The notes: generated by a model not told the origin, from the sequence alone. DNA of 64,000 nt from Nitrospirales bacterium (GCA_022828225.1 JAJEJG010000001.1:51732-115731); one strand, 5' to 3'. Positions 1 to 8,847 are shown, counted from the first letter of the stretch. Made by a program: numbers and translations.

Positions 1-652
1 GTTCGAATACGGCATGAAACATCGGGCGGGTGAGTTTTCCGGTAAAGGTGTTTTGTTGGCTGGGGTGGTACGACCCTAACAAGGTAACGCCCCAGGCCGT
101 GGCATAGCCGGTTCCGTGCCCGAACTTGGGTTTGCCCATGGTACGTCCCGGCGGTCCCGCGGCCGTCAGGTATTCATCAAAGGCGATTTTCCCCAAGGCC
201 ACCACCACGGCGATTCGCTTCAACAAACGAAGTTCTTCCAGCACGTAAGGTCGGCATGTTTCAAATTCTTCTTTCGTTGGCTTGTTGCCCGGCGGAGCGC
301 AACGCACGGCCGCGCCCACGTAACAATCCGTCAATTGCAGTCCGTCTTCCCGATGGGTGGACTCGGCTTGATTGGCGAATCCGAATCGATGCAAGGCATC
401 ATAGAGCCAGTCTCCGCTTCGGTCGCCGGTGAACACGCGTCCGGTCCGGTTACCCCCATGAGCCGCCGGCGCCAACCCGATGACGTAGAGTCTCGCTCGG
501 GGATCTCCGAACCCGGGAACGGGCCGGCCCCAATACTCCCACTCCTGAAAGCGTTTCACCTTCACGGCGGCGACCTCCCGGCGGTAGGCGGTCAAGCGCG
601 GACAGCGCGTGCAATCGGCGATGGTCTGGTGTAAAACGTTGAGACGGCTCAT
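1..652 (-). CDS. Uracil-DNA glycosylase, type 5 (UdgB family), C-terminus cut by window edge
   Basis: Base-excision repair enzyme that removes uracil and related deaminated bases from DNA. Reading the minus strand from the ATG at 652 gives 217 open codons running off the window. The protein opens MSRLNVLHQTIADCTRCPRL, with the first cysteines of the Fe-S cluster (CTRC). It carries the UdgB signature GLAPAAHGGNRTGRVFTGDR near residues 55-75, a further cysteine in VRCAPPG, and the HPS-type motif SYHPSQQNTFTGKLT near the end of what is visible. The alanine-containing GLAPAAHG motif points to type 5 and not type 4. It is divergent from the glycerate kinase gene with only 38 bp between start codons, so the two promoters must overlap. 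Confidence 0.9.
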   Translation of the reverse strand, partial: MSRLNVLHQTIADCTRCPRLTAYRREVAAVKVKRFQEWEYWGRPVPGFGDPRARLYVIGLAPAAHGGNRTGRVFTGDRSGDWLYDALHRFGFANQAESTHREDGLQLTDCYVGAAVRCAPPGNKPTKEEFETCRPYVLEELRLLKRIAVVVALGKIAFDEYLTAAGPPGRTMGKPKFGHGTGYATAWGVTLLGSYHPSQQNTFTGKLTRPMFHAVFE

Positions 653-690
653 CGCGGGAATCGTACCATAACGAACGAACCGGCCGACAC

Positions 691-2034
691 ATGTCTATTC
701 GTATCGATTGCCCCGACAAAAACGCCCGGACGATGCTCAAGCAACTGCTGCTCGCGGGGCTGGATGCCGCCGACCCCGAAACGGCGATCCGGCGCGCCGT
801 CCGGGTCAGGAACAACCGTCTCAGGGTGGGCACGCGGGAGTACAACCTCAGCGGATTTTCGCGCATCGTCTGCATCGGGGCAGGGAAAGCCTCGGGTGCC
901 ATGGCGGTGGCGTTGGAACGACAGTTGGGGTCGCGGGTGGAAGGCGGTCTGGTCGTGGTCACCGATGGCCAGGCCGGAAAAACGAAACGGATACACCTGA
1001 TCGAGGCGCGGCACCCGGTCCCCGATCATCGCAGTGAACAAGCCGCGAGACGGATGGTCCGGCTGCTGGAGTCGTTGTCGGAACGCGACCTGGTCCTGAT
1101 GGTGCTCTCCGGCGGGGCGTCGAGCCTGTTGGCGGCCCCGGCCGTTGGTCTGACCTTGAAGGAAAAACAACTCACGACCCGGTTGCTGCTCCGAAGCGGA
1201 GCCACCGTCCAGGAAATCAACACGGTGCGCAAGCACCTCTCCGGGATCAAGGGCGGTCGACTGGCGAATGCCACGTCGGCCACGGTCATTTCGCTTATCC
1301 TGTCGGACGTGCCGGGCGATGATCCGGCCACGATCGGGTCGGGTCCCATGGCCCCGGATCCCTCAACGTTTACCGATGCGAAGCGAGTGCTCGATGCGTA
1401 CGGCATCCGGAACCGGATTCCCTTGGCTGTTCGACGACACGTGGACCACGGAATCCGGGGACGCATACCCGACACGCCCAAACCGGGTGAGGCCCTGTTT
1501 TCCCGGATCCAACATCACGTGATCGGTAACAACCGCGCTGTCATCGAACGGATGGCCAAACGAGCCAGGGCGTTGGGGCTCCGTCCCCTGATCCTGACTA
1601 CGACCTTGTCCGGGGAAGCGCGTGATATGGGAAAGCTCTTCGGAAATCTCGCCGGAGAAATGCGCGGTTCAGGCAATCCCGTCAAGCCGCCGGCGTGTTT
1701 GCTGGCAGGCGGGGAACTCACCGTGACCGTGAAAGGGAAGGGGATCGGGGGGCGCGCCCAGGAATTTGCCTTGGCGGCCGCTCCTTCGATCGACGGATTG
1801 TCTCGGGTGTTCGTGGCGGGGTTCGGCACCGACGGGATTGATGGGCCGACGACCGCGGCAGGGGCCATCGTGGATGGGAGAACCATCAGCCGGGCCAAGC
1901 AGAAGGGGGTCAGCTTCGAAGCGGCGCTTCGGGCGAATGACAGCTACCGTTTTTTTCACCGGGTGGGCGGGCACGTCGTGACCGGACCGACCGGGACGAA
2001 CGTAAACGACGTCTATATGATTCTGGCTTTGTAA
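691..2034 (+). CDS. Glycerate 2-kinase (GckA/TtuD type, DUF4147-MOFRL)
   Basis: Phosphorylates D-glycerate to 2-phosphoglycerate in the cytoplasm; older annotations call the family hydroxypyruvate reductase. The 447 residues match the usual family length. The N-terminal DUF4147 domain shows GAGKASGAMAVALE near residue 65 and VLSGGASSLLAAP near 140. The C-terminal MOFRL domain shows LLAGGELTVTVKGKGIGGRAQEFAL near 335-360 (given here only as a landmark) and FGTDGIDGPTTAAGA near 375. No clear Shine-Dalgarno precedes the ATG; a second in-frame ATG lies at 733. The MazG-like gene follows after 26 bp on the same strand, so the two probably share a transcript. Confidence 0.9.
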   Translation: MSIRIDCPDKNARTMLKQLLLAGLDAADPETAIRRAVRVRNNRLRVGTREYNLSGFSRIVCIGAGKASGAMAVALERQLGSRVEGGLVVVTDGQAGKTKRIHLIEARHPVPDHRSEQAARRMVRLLESLSERDLVLMVLSGGASSLLAAPAVGLTLKEKQLTTRLLLRSGATVQEINTVRKHLSGIKGGRLANATSATVISLILSDVPGDDPATIGSGPMAPDPSTFTDAKRVLDAYGIRNRIPLAVRRHVDHGIRGRIPDTPKPGEALFSRIQHHVIGNNRAVIERMAKRARALGLRPLILTTTLSGEARDMGKLFGNLAGEMRGSGNPVKPPACLLAGGELTVTVKGKGIGGRAQEFALAAAPSIDGLSRVFVAGFGTDGIDGPTTAAGAIVDGRTISRAKQKGVSFEAALRANDSYRFFHRVGGHVVTGPTGTNVNDVYMILAL

Positions 2035-2060
2035 CCAACGCTTGACCGAAAGGATGGGGA

Positions 2061-2468
2061 ATGTACGAAGCGCAAAAAATGGTTCGGGAGTTTCACAGGG
2101 AGTTCGATATCCACGTCGCGGAAAGCCCCGGCGTGCCGGATCCGAAGACCATGGTCCTGCGCGAGCGGCTCATTCAGGAAGAGTTTGACGAATTGAAGGA
2201 AGCCTTGAAAGCGGAAAACCTTCCCGCTATTGCGAAAGAACTCGCTGATCTGCTCTACGTCGTGTACGGCACGGCCATCTCCTATGGGATCGACATGGCG
2301 CCGGTATTCCGGGAAGTCCAGCGTTCCAACATGAGCAAGGTGGGCGGGTATAAACGGGAGGACGGCAAGTGGGTCAAACCGCCCACCTATTCCCCGGCCA
2401 GGATCGAACCTATTCTCGAAAGCCAGCAAAGGCGGTCAGCCTCGCGCCGGGCGAAAAATCGTCCCTAA
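2061..2468 (+). CDS. MazG-like / phosphoribosyl-ATP diphosphohydrolase-like NTP pyrophosphohydrolase
   Basis: Small all-alpha nucleotide pyrophosphohydrolase of 135 residues. The metal-binding acidic pattern of the MazG/HisE superfamily is visible as EEFDELKEAL near residue 37 and ELADLLYVVYG near 58, followed by FREVQRSNMSKVGG. The C-terminal 30 residues are basic and low-complexity (RRSASRRAKNRP). There is a purine-rich ribosome site (AAAGGATGGGG) just before ATG 2061. The substrate cannot be told from sequence; house-cleaning of non-canonical nucleotides is the usual role. Probably co-transcribed with the glycerate kinase upstream and convergent with ogt (33 bp). Confidence 0.8.
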   Translation: MYEAQKMVREFHREFDIHVAESPGVPDPKTMVLRERLIQEEFDELKEALKAENLPAIAKELADLLYVVYGTAISYGIDMAPVFREVQRSNMSKVGGYKREDGKWVKPPTYSPARIEPILESQQRRSASRRAKNRP

Positions 2469-2501
2469 TCCATCATGAGGAATGCGGGTCTTACCCCGGC
2501 T

Positions 2502-3047
2502 TCAAGGCTGGTGGCTGCTCTCGTGAGCCAGCAAGGTTTCCTTGATGGAAAGCCCGCCGCCGTAACCCACGAGTTTCCCGTTGCTGCCGATGACGCGATG
2601 GCAGGGGACGATGATCGAAATGGGGTTCTGCCCGTTTGCCGCGCCCACCGCGCGGCTGGCCGCGGGCTTGCCGACAGTTTTCGCAATCTGCCCGTATGAT
2701 CGCGTTTGTCCATACGGGATGGCCTGAAGGGCCTGCCAGACCCGTTGCTGAAACGGCGTGCCCTGCGGGGCCAGTGTGATCGTGAACGTTTTGCGTTTTC
2801 CGGAAAAATATTCTTCGAGTTGCCGGATCGGTCGTTGAAACGGTTTTTCGGCGTAGATCCACCGGGGGTCCGGCTCGGTCGGATGCCGGCCGTCCTGAAA
2901 CGAGAGATGTGTCAACGCGCGAGCGTTTCCTGCCAGAAGAATCCGGCCCACGGGACTCCGGACGATACAATAGGAAACGGCATCGCGTCGAACGCGAGTT
3001 TTGGCGGGGAGAGCGTTGTGACGAGAGATGGCTGAAGGCATGTTCAC
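2502..3047 (-). CDS. ogt: Methylated-DNA--protein-cysteine methyltransferase
   Basis: Suicide repair protein that takes the methyl group from O6-methylguanine in DNA. The 181-residue protein has an N-terminal ribonuclease-H-like region (residues ~25-90). The C-terminal DNA-binding domain carries GTPFQQRVWQALQAIPYGQT near 95-114, the RAVGAANGQNPISIIVPCHR stretch with the acceptor cysteine in PCHR near 150, and the closing GYGGGLSIKETLLAHE. All residues expected for activity are present. The first 20 residues are basic and poorly conserved, so a later start is possible. The gene stands alone, convergent with the MazG-like gene. Confidence 0.92.
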   Translation of the reverse strand: MNMPSAISRHNALPAKTRVRRDAVSYCIVRSPVGRILLAGNARALTHLSFQDGRHPTEPDPRWIYAEKPFQRPIRQLEEYFSGKRKTFTITLAPQGTPFQQRVWQALQAIPYGQTRSYGQIAKTVGKPAASRAVGAANGQNPISIIVPCHRVIGSNGKLVGYGGGLSIKETLLAHESSHQP

Positions 3048-3093
3048 GACCGTATGGACGAATGAAATTGTAGCATAGCCACGTCAACTCACG

Positions 3094-3233
3094 GAACCTC
3101 TGATTTATGGTGATAGCGGGATGCAGGGCAAGGCGTCCCGCAGCGAAACCCGAGGCTTATCAGAGAGATAGGTGAGGGTTGAGCGAGGACACAACGCAGC
3201 CATGCACCCGATAGTGCACTAAATCAGAGGTTC
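3094..3233. mobile_element. MITE-like element with 14-bp perfect terminal inverted repeats
   Basis: The 140-bp segment begins GAACCTCTGATTTA (3094-3107) and ends TAAATCAGAGGTTC (3220-3233), an exact inverted match. The arms continue imperfectly inward (GGTGATAGCGGG against CCCGATAGTGCAC). It has no ORF of its own. It lies alone between ogt and the PhoX-like gene and resembles non-autonomous insertion-sequence derivatives. No clear target-site duplication is visible. Confidence 0.7.
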
Positions 3234-3344
3234 TTTACCAAATTGCCGACCGGGGAATAGTGGGGGTTCTTCCCGCGCTTGCATAAACCGCAGGGATATG
3301 AAACCGTCGGTTTTTTGCGGACGCAGGGGATTTGGAGAAGAAAA

Positions 3345-5087
3345 GTGATACCGGGCAATCCGTTTACATTGAATCGGGTTCTGATGTTGGCAAGCCTCGC
3401 CATCGTTGGGATCACGTTGACGGGATTCGCGTCCAATGACCCTCCGATGATGAACGCTGATGGGGCGTGGGAAGCGCGTGCTCTGTTGACGGTCGGAGAC
3501 CGTCTCCCATCCAGGGCCCCACGTTTCACGGATCAAGGGTATCAACCCGCGGGTGCGCCGGACGGCCTCGGAGCCTATCAATTGGATCAAGAGACCATCC
3601 GGGTGCTGGTGAATCATGAATTGGACGGCAAGGCCGGGAATCCGTACCGGCTCGACAACGGCACGAAATTGACAGGGGCGCGAATCAGCTTTCTGGATAT
3701 CGACCGCCGGACTTCGCGGATTCTCGACAGCGGCATTGCGTATGGAACCATTCGCGACCGGCAAGGCCGGATCGTCGAAACGGGATTTCAAATCAATGAA
3801 GTCGCGCAGACCGGCCAAGGTCTGTCCCGCCTGTGTTCGAGCCAATTGATCGAAAAGGACACGTTCAATTTTGTCGATACCATCTACCTGACCCAGGAAG
3901 AACTCTCGGACCCCCTGGGCCATCCGTATGGGGGAACGGTCTGGGCCTTGGACGTGGAACGCCAAACCTTGCACGCGGTGCCGGCGATGGGGCGCATGGC
4001 CGGAGAAAATACCACGCCCTTGTCCGGCCCGCGGGATGCGGTGGCCCTTCTGATCGGAGACGACACGATCCCGCAAACCGTTGAGGCAGAGGACGCCGGA
4101 CGGGACGCCGGCCTCCACACGTCTCCCGGCCACGTCGTCACGGCGCCCCTCTGGTTGTACGTGGGCCAGAAAAATGCTCCGGTGGTCGAACAGGCACTTC
4201 CGCTCGGCATTGATCCGGGAGACGCGTCGTTTCTGAACCGGAACGGATTACTCGCGGGGCAACTGTATTACTTCGTGGCGGACCACGGCGTACGGACGGT
4301 AGCGCAATTCAATGGGACAGGGTCCACGCTCACCGGCGTCTGGAAAGAAATTGACGTGTGGGACGGAACGAAGGCCGGGAAAAAAGGGTATGACCCAATG
4401 GGCTATAAAACGGGCTTGACGCTACGCCTGGAGGCAAAGGCCGGCGGCGCCTTTCAATTTTCCCGGCCGGAAGACGTGAGTACGCATCCTGTTATCGGCA
4501 CCAGGGCAGTCCTGGCCTCGACCGGACGGGATACGGTGTTTCCCGATCATGATGCGTGGGGAACGATCTACCGGATAGACGTCGACTTCGAGGCGATGAA
4601 GACCACACTCAAAATCCTGTACGACGGGGATGATGCCGGTGGCGCCCGGTTTTCACACCCGGACGCGGGAATCCGCAGCCCTGACAACCTTGAATGGGCG
4701 GATGATGGATGGATCTACATCCAGGAAGACAAGGCGAAACAACAGGACCCGCTGTTCGGAAGTCATTCCGGCGAGGAGGCATCACTCTGGCGTCTGGACC
4801 CGCTCACGGGCGAGGTGCAACGCATTGCCCGGATCGATCGATCCGTGGTGTTGCCCAAAGGCAGTACCGATGAGGAGCCCGGTGTCATCGGAGCCTGGGA
4901 ATCGTCCGGGATTCTCGACGTCACTTCTCTTTTCGAAACCCGCGTTGGAGAACGGATGCTGCTGGCCACGGTCCAGGCGCACACGATACGCGACGGCCTG
5001 ATCGCAAAGCACAACTTGGTCGAAGGCGGCCAACTCATCCTGCTCAGGCAGCCGCCTGCAGCAGTCCCCGAACGGGAAGGCAAGTGA
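3345..5087 (+). CDS. PhoX-family (DUF839) exported protein, alkaline-phosphatase-like
   Basis: Exported protein resembling PhoX-type phosphatases, which are calcium/iron-dependent beta-propellers acting in the periplasm. I chose GTG 3345, which has GGAG at 3334-3337 seven bases upstream. From there the protein begins with a basic N-terminus and a hydrophobic signal segment (LMLASLAIVGITLTGFASN). An in-frame ATG at 3279 would add 22 residues but overlaps untranslated-looking sequence. Typical DUF839 stretches are VLVNHELDG, RLCSSQLI, FLNRNGLLAG and DNLEWADDGWIYIQED. The length of about 580 is family-like. Phosphatase activity is inferred from the family only. The stop overlaps the start of the next gene by four bases. 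Confidence 0.75.
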   Translation: MIPGNPFTLNRVLMLASLAIVGITLTGFASNDPPMMNADGAWEARALLTVGDRLPSRAPRFTDQGYQPAGAPDGLGAYQLDQETIRVLVNHELDGKAGNPYRLDNGTKLTGARISFLDIDRRTSRILDSGIAYGTIRDRQGRIVETGFQINEVAQTGQGLSRLCSSQLIEKDTFNFVDTIYLTQEELSDPLGHPYGGTVWALDVERQTLHAVPAMGRMAGENTTPLSGPRDAVALLIGDDTIPQTVEAEDAGRDAGLHTSPGHVVTAPLWLYVGQKNAPVVEQALPLGIDPGDASFLNRNGLLAGQLYYFVADHGVRTVAQFNGTGSTLTGVWKEIDVWDGTKAGKKGYDPMGYKTGLTLRLEAKAGGAFQFSRPEDVSTHPVIGTRAVLASTGRDTVFPDHDAWGTIYRIDVDFEAMKTTLKILYDGDDAGGARFSHPDAGIRSPDNLEWADDGWIYIQEDKAKQQDPLFGSHSGEEASLWRLDPLTGEVQRIARIDRSVVLPKGSTDEEPGVIGAWESSGILDVTSLFETRVGERMLLATVQAHTIRDGLIAKHNLVEGGQLILLRQPPAAVPEREGK

Positions 5088-6070
5088 ACGAGCGGGACGC
5101 GCCATCGGCCGGGTCTTTCTTCCGGAACGTCCGGCAATGCCTTGGGGTTGCGACGGTTCTGCTTGGCTGCGGTGTCGCGGGTTTGGCGGGCGCGGCTCAA
5201 GAAAATACCAATCCGCCGCCGGAGTTGGAGCCGCATCTGGCGGCCATCGCCGGGTTGGCACAACCGTCTCCGATCGTGACGATCCCCGATGGGTGGTTTT
5301 TCATGGGGACCGTGCGCAAAGACGATGACCCGTTCGGGTTGGAAACGCAGTATGACGACACGGAGTTTCCGCAACGACGGATCTGGCTGGACGCATATGC
5401 ACTCGATCGCGATGAAGTGAGCATGGGTGAGTACCTGGCGTTTTTACACCGGCACGAACTGCCGGTTCCGCGCAAACTGCGCCACCTGATCTGGCATCTG
5501 ATCGACGTACACGTTCTCCCGGATTACGTGATGGCGCGGTGGCCGGCCTTGTACGTGTCGTGGGACGAAGCGGATCAATTTTGTCGCGCGCACGGCAAAC
5601 GCTTGCCCACCGAGGCGGAATGGGAAAAAGCCGCGCGGGGGACCGACGGCCGGGTGTTTCCCTGGGGCGCCGATCCTCCCACCGCGGACGTGGCCGTGTT
5701 CGGCTTGTATCACGTACACCAGATCCCGTTGGTCGCGGCCGTGGACAGTTTCCCGGAGGGGCAGAGCCCGTACGGGCTGCATCACATGGCCGGAAACGTG
5801 CGGGAATGGGTGCGCGATTGGTTTGGTCCGGACACGTATCCCCTGATGCCCGAACGGAATCCGCAGGGGGCCGAAGTCGGGCGGTATAAAAGCGTGCGCG
5901 GCGGATCGTGGCGAAGCCGGCCGCAACTCCTGCGAACGGCCACGCGCAACGGCGCCACGCCGGCCACGCGTTCGCCGAACATCGGGTTCCGGTGCGCCCG
6001 GACCTTATCGAATCCGGACGATGAGGTTATCGATGAAGCGCACCCCTCCGACCCGGATCGCGCCGAGTAG
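5084..6070 (+). CDS. Exported SUMF1/formylglycine-generating-enzyme-fold protein, probably not an active FGE
   Basis: 328 residues starting at GTG 5084, which overlaps the PhoX-like stop (GTGA), so translation is coupled. An N-terminal signal segment (GVATVLLGCGVAGLAGAAQ) implies export. The FGE-sulfatase fold is clear: GWFFMGTVRKDD, DAYALDRDEVSMGEYLAF, YVSWDEADQFCRAHGKRLPT, EAEWEKAARG, HHMAGNVREWVRDW, SVRGGSWRSRP and IGFRCA. The stretch between RGGSW and GFRCA lacks the paired cysteines used by true formylglycine-generating enzymes, so a binding or structural role with its PhoX-like partner is more likely. The 3' end overlaps panC by 66 bp in the convergent direction. Confidence 0.85.
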   Translation: MNERDAPSAGSFFRNVRQCLGVATVLLGCGVAGLAGAAQENTNPPPELEPHLAAIAGLAQPSPIVTIPDGWFFMGTVRKDDDPFGLETQYDDTEFPQRRIWLDAYALDRDEVSMGEYLAFLHRHELPVPRKLRHLIWHLIDVHVLPDYVMARWPALYVSWDEADQFCRAHGKRLPTEAEWEKAARGTDGRVFPWGADPPTADVAVFGLYHVHQIPLVAAVDSFPEGQSPYGLHHMAGNVREWVRDWFGPDTYPLMPERNPQGAEVGRYKSVRGGSWRSRPQLLRTATRNGATPATRSPNIGFRCARTLSNPDDEVIDEAHPSDPDRAE

Positions 6071-6853
6071 GACGACGGTTCCCCGCAGACGGGTCAGCGG
6101 TTCGAGCGAGCGGGCGTCACAACAGCGCAGGTAGTCGATGGCGAGCCCATGCCCCGCGTCAAGGACCTTCACCATTTTCTTTTCGACCAGGTCAGCGCGC
6201 CGCGTCCCTCCAGCGATTGCTTGCTTCCCGGCAGCCAGGGCCTGGTAGAGGGCCAGGGCTCGTTGGCGTTGCGTGTTCGTCACGTAGCGATTTCGTGAAC
6301 TCAGGGCGAACCCGTCCGCGTCGCGAACGGTCGGGCACAAGGTGATCCGTAAGTCGAGGTCAAGGTCCTTCACCAATTGCCTGATCACGCAATATTGTTG
6401 GTAGTCTTTTTGTCCCAAGAATGCTCGATCCGGACGGACGAGGTTCAACAGTTTGGTCACGACCGTGGTCACACCCTGAAAATGCGTGGGCCGGTGTTCT
6501 CCCTCCCATCGTTGGGACAGCGCCCCGACCGCAACGGTCGTTTGGAAATCATGGGGGTACAGGGTTTCCGCTTTCGGAAGAAAGACGAGATCGACGTTTT
6601 CCTCGCGACAGCATGCGAGATCCCGCGACAGGTCCCTGGGATAGCGACGGTAATCTTCGGCCGGGCCGAACTGGAGCGGGTTGACGAAAATGCTGACCAC
6701 GACCGTGCCGCACGTTCGACGGGCGTGTCGGATCAACGCCCGGTGCCCGCCGTGCAACGCCCCCATGGTCGGCACCAGCCCGATTGAGCCTCGGAGTGGA
6801 TCGTGCCGGCGCTGCCAGGTTCGCAGGGCCTGAGTCGTTCGGATGATGCGCAT
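6005..6853 (-). CDS. panC: Pantothenate synthetase
   Basis: Condenses pantoate and beta-alanine with ATP in the cytoplasm (vitamin B5/coenzyme A pathway). The 282-residue protein has the nucleotidyl-transferase HxGH-type motif in VPTMGALHGGH (residues 27-37), FVNPLQFGPAEDYRRYPR, FLGQKDYQQ for pantoate binding, and the LSSRNRYV motif. Length and motifs are complete. The start codon directly abuts the folK stop with no gap (6853/6854), so it is the distal gene of dapL-folK-panC. Its last 66 bases overlap the SUMF1-like gene on the other strand. Confidence 0.95.
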   Translation of the reverse strand: MRIIRTTQALRTWQRRHDPLRGSIGLVPTMGALHGGHRALIRHARRTCGTVVVSIFVNPLQFGPAEDYRRYPRDLSRDLACCREENVDLVFLPKAETLYPHDFQTTVAVGALSQRWEGEHRPTHFQGVTTVVTKLLNLVRPDRAFLGQKDYQQYCVIRQLVKDLDLDLRITLCPTVRDADGFALSSRNRYVTNTQRQRALALYQALAAGKQAIAGGTRRADLVEKKMVKVLDAGHGLAIDYLRCCDARSLEPLTRLRGTVVLLGAIRVGGVRFIDNLIVRIR

Positions 6854-7411
6854 TTAGTCAGCCGGAGGCAGGGCGCATGATGGCCGCATGGTGAACCGTG
6901 AACCGGGAACGATGTCGAGCCTTTGCACGCGGCTGGTGTCCGTCAGCCGGTCGAGCAGGGCTTGCATCGTTTGTTTGTATTGAGGATGGACCCAGTCCGG
7001 ATCGAGTTCGGCCATCGGCGCCAGGACGAACCGCCGTTCATGGAGACGGGGATGCGGAACGGTAAGTTGCGGGGAGTCGATGATCCGTTGTCCATAGAAC
7101 AGAATGTCCAAATCCATGGGCCGGGAAACGTTTTTCAACTCGGGGTCGCGCCCGAGGCCCCGCTCGGTTTCCCGGCAAATAGCCAACAAGTGTTCCGGCT
7201 GGAGTTGCGTCTCGAGACGAATGACCCCGTTATAGAACCACGTGGCGTCGTGCCCGTGAGCCATGTCGATGGGTTCGGTCTCATAATACGACGAGACGCC
7301 GGTCAACGTGGACTGTGGCAACAGCCCCATCAAGGCCACGGCCCGGTCACAAAAATCCTGCCGGTCTCCCTGGTTCGATCCGAACGCGATAAAGGCGGTT
7401 TCGACGCTCAT
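6854..7411 (-). CDS. folK: 2-amino-4-hydroxy-6-hydroxymethyldihydropteridine diphosphokinase
   Basis: Folate pathway pyrophosphokinase. I place the start at ATG 7411 (MSVETAFIAFGSNQGDR), where homology begins. The frame stays open to 7519, but that extension is a translated RU7 palindrome and is not conserved. Family motifs: FGSNQGDR near residue 10, SSYYETEPID near 40, WFYNGVIRLET, GRDPELKN and the signature RPMDLDILFYG near 95-110, then VPHPRLHERRFVLAPM. GGTGA lies just upstream of the ATG. Between dapL (upstream) and panC (downstream), forming one minus-strand operon. Confidence 0.93.
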   Translation of the reverse strand: MSVETAFIAFGSNQGDRQDFCDRAVALMGLLPQSTLTGVSSYYETEPIDMAHGHDATWFYNGVIRLETQLQPEHLLAICRETERGLGRDPELKNVSRPMDLDILFYGQRIIDSPQLTVPHPRLHERRFVLAPMAELDPDWVHPQYKQTMQALLDRLTDTSRVQRLDIVPGSRFTMRPSCALPPAD

Positions 7412-7448
7412 CCCTTCACCGTATTGATACGAAAAGAACCCTCTAGAA

Positions 7449-7483
7449 CCCTCTCCCCACCGTGGGAGAGGGCAGGGTGAGGG
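7449..7483. repeat. RU7 palindrome CTCTCCC..GGGAGAG between dapL and folK
   Basis: A CCCTCTCC.. hairpin followed by GGCAGGGTGAGGG. A near copy lies at about 58193-58225. It falls in the dapL-folK spacer and creates the misleading in-frame extension of folK. Confidence 0.7.
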
Positions 7484-7519
7484 GGACAGGGGAGGTAGAC
7501 TGCCTTTGTAGGGCGGCAA

Positions 7520-8695
7520 TTACCACCCGATTTGTTTGAGCCGGTCCACGGCTTCGGCCAATCGCTCCTTGGTCGTGGTGAGGGCCATGCGAATGTAGCC
7601 TTCACCCGGAGCCCCGAACCCGTTTCCCGGCGTGGTCACGATCCCGGCTTTTTCCAACAGGTGCGCCGTGAAGGATGCGGACGTATAACCCTTGGGGACT
7701 TCGATCCAGACGTAGAACGTAGCCGAGGGCGTGTCAAATTCGAGTCCGAGGTTTCGCAACCCCGCGACCAACACGTCCCGGCGTTCCTGGTAAATGTCTC
7801 GGAGTCCGGCGGTGAGCCGGTCGTCGGACTCCAAGGCCGTGATCCCGGCTTCCTGCACGGCCTGAAATTGTCCCGAGTCCATGTTGCTCTTGATCTGGCT
7901 CAACCCCGCAATCACTTCGGCGCGGCCCACGGCAAACCCGATCCGCCAGCCCGTCATGTTGAAGGTCTTGGACAACGAATGAAACTCGATGCCCACGTCC
8001 ATGGCGCCCTCCGCTTCCAGAAAGCTGGACGGGCGAAGGCCGTCGTAGAAAATTTCGGAATACGCCGCGTCGTGGCACACGATCACGTGATGCTCCTTCG
8101 CGAACGCAATCACGCGACTGAAAAACGCCGTGTCCGCGATGACCGACGTGGGATTGTTCGGCGAATTCAAGAACATCAGTTTCGCTTTTCGGGCCACGTC
8201 CGGGGAAATCGCGTTCAGGTCCGGCAGGAACCCGTTCTCTTTCAACAGGGGCATTTCATGGGCCATGCCGCCGGCAAAGCTGGCGGAAACCGGATACACG
8301 GGATACCCGGGGCTCGGGACCAGCACGACGTCGCCCGGGTCGATAAAAGCCATGGGCACGTGGCCGATGCCCTCCTTTGACCCGATCAGGGTGACCACCT
8401 CGGACTTGGGGTCCAGGGTCACGTTGAACCGTCGCTGGTACCAGCCGGCGACCGCGGTGCGAAACGACAACATCCCGCTCGACGAAGGATATTGATGATG
8501 CTGCGGATCGGTCACCGCCTGTTGCATGCGCTCCAGAATGGGAGCGGGCGTAGGCAGGTCGGGGTCGCCGATGCCCAAATTGATGATATCGACCCCGCGA
8601 GCAATGGCCTGCTGCTTCATCTCGTCAATGGCCGCAAACAGATACGGGGGTAAGGTCCTGATGCGTTCAGCATACGTGATGGGAACACCACTCAT
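7520..8695 (-). CDS. dapL: LL-diaminopimelate aminotransferase (DapL-type class I aminotransferase)
   Basis: PLP-dependent aminotransferase. DapL converts tetrahydrodipicolinate directly to LL-diaminopimelate for lysine and peptidoglycan. The start ATG 8695 is preferred because AAGGAG lies eight bases upstream; a GTG at 8704 would overlap that site. Seen: INLGIGDPDLPTP near 40, the substrate-side YPSSSG, FLNSPNNPTS near 178, DAAYSEI near 212, and the PLP lysine in SLSKTFNMTGWRIG (K246 counted from the GTG). The ~391 residues fit the DapL/AlaC-like clade; alanine or another aminotransferase specificity is the main alternative. First gene of the dapL-folK-panC operon. Confidence 0.8.
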   Translation of the reverse strand: MSGVPITYAERIRTLPPYLFAAIDEMKQQAIARGVDIINLGIGDPDLPTPAPILERMQQAVTDPQHHQYPSSSGMLSFRTAVAGWYQRRFNVTLDPKSEVVTLIGSKEGIGHVPMAFIDPGDVVLVPSPGYPVYPVSASFAGGMAHEMPLLKENGFLPDLNAISPDVARKAKLMFLNSPNNPTSVIADTAFFSRVIAFAKEHHVIVCHDAAYSEIFYDGLRPSSFLEAEGAMDVGIEFHSLSKTFNMTGWRIGFAVGRAEVIAGLSQIKSNMDSGQFQAVQEAGITALESDDRLTAGLRDIYQERRDVLVAGLRNLGLEFDTPSATFYVWIEVPKGYTSASFTAHLLEKAGIVTTPGNGFGAPGEGYIRMALTTTKERLAEAVDRLKQIGW

Positions 8696-8847
8696 TCCTG
8701 CCACTCCTTTTTCAACAATCGAACATGTTCAGGGTTGCGTTTCCAACAACACGGAGGAGTCACGTTACTGTACCGGCACGGTGCTTATCAAGGAACGCTT
8801 CGCGAGGGTCGAGTTGCCGATGACGCGGCGACGCATGCGCCGGCCGG

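Noticed and set aside
450..962. Minus-strand ORF spanning the UDG/glycerate kinase junction
   Set aside because: It is in a different frame from the clear UdgB reading and antisense to the glycerate kinase gene.
3219..4133. Long minus-strand ORF opposite the PhoX-like gene
   Set aside because: No family resemblance; the plus-strand frame holds the signal peptide, ribosome site and conserved motifs.
7412..7519. N-terminal extension of FolK
   Set aside because: It translates an RU7 palindrome; family homology and the ribosome site begin at 7411.
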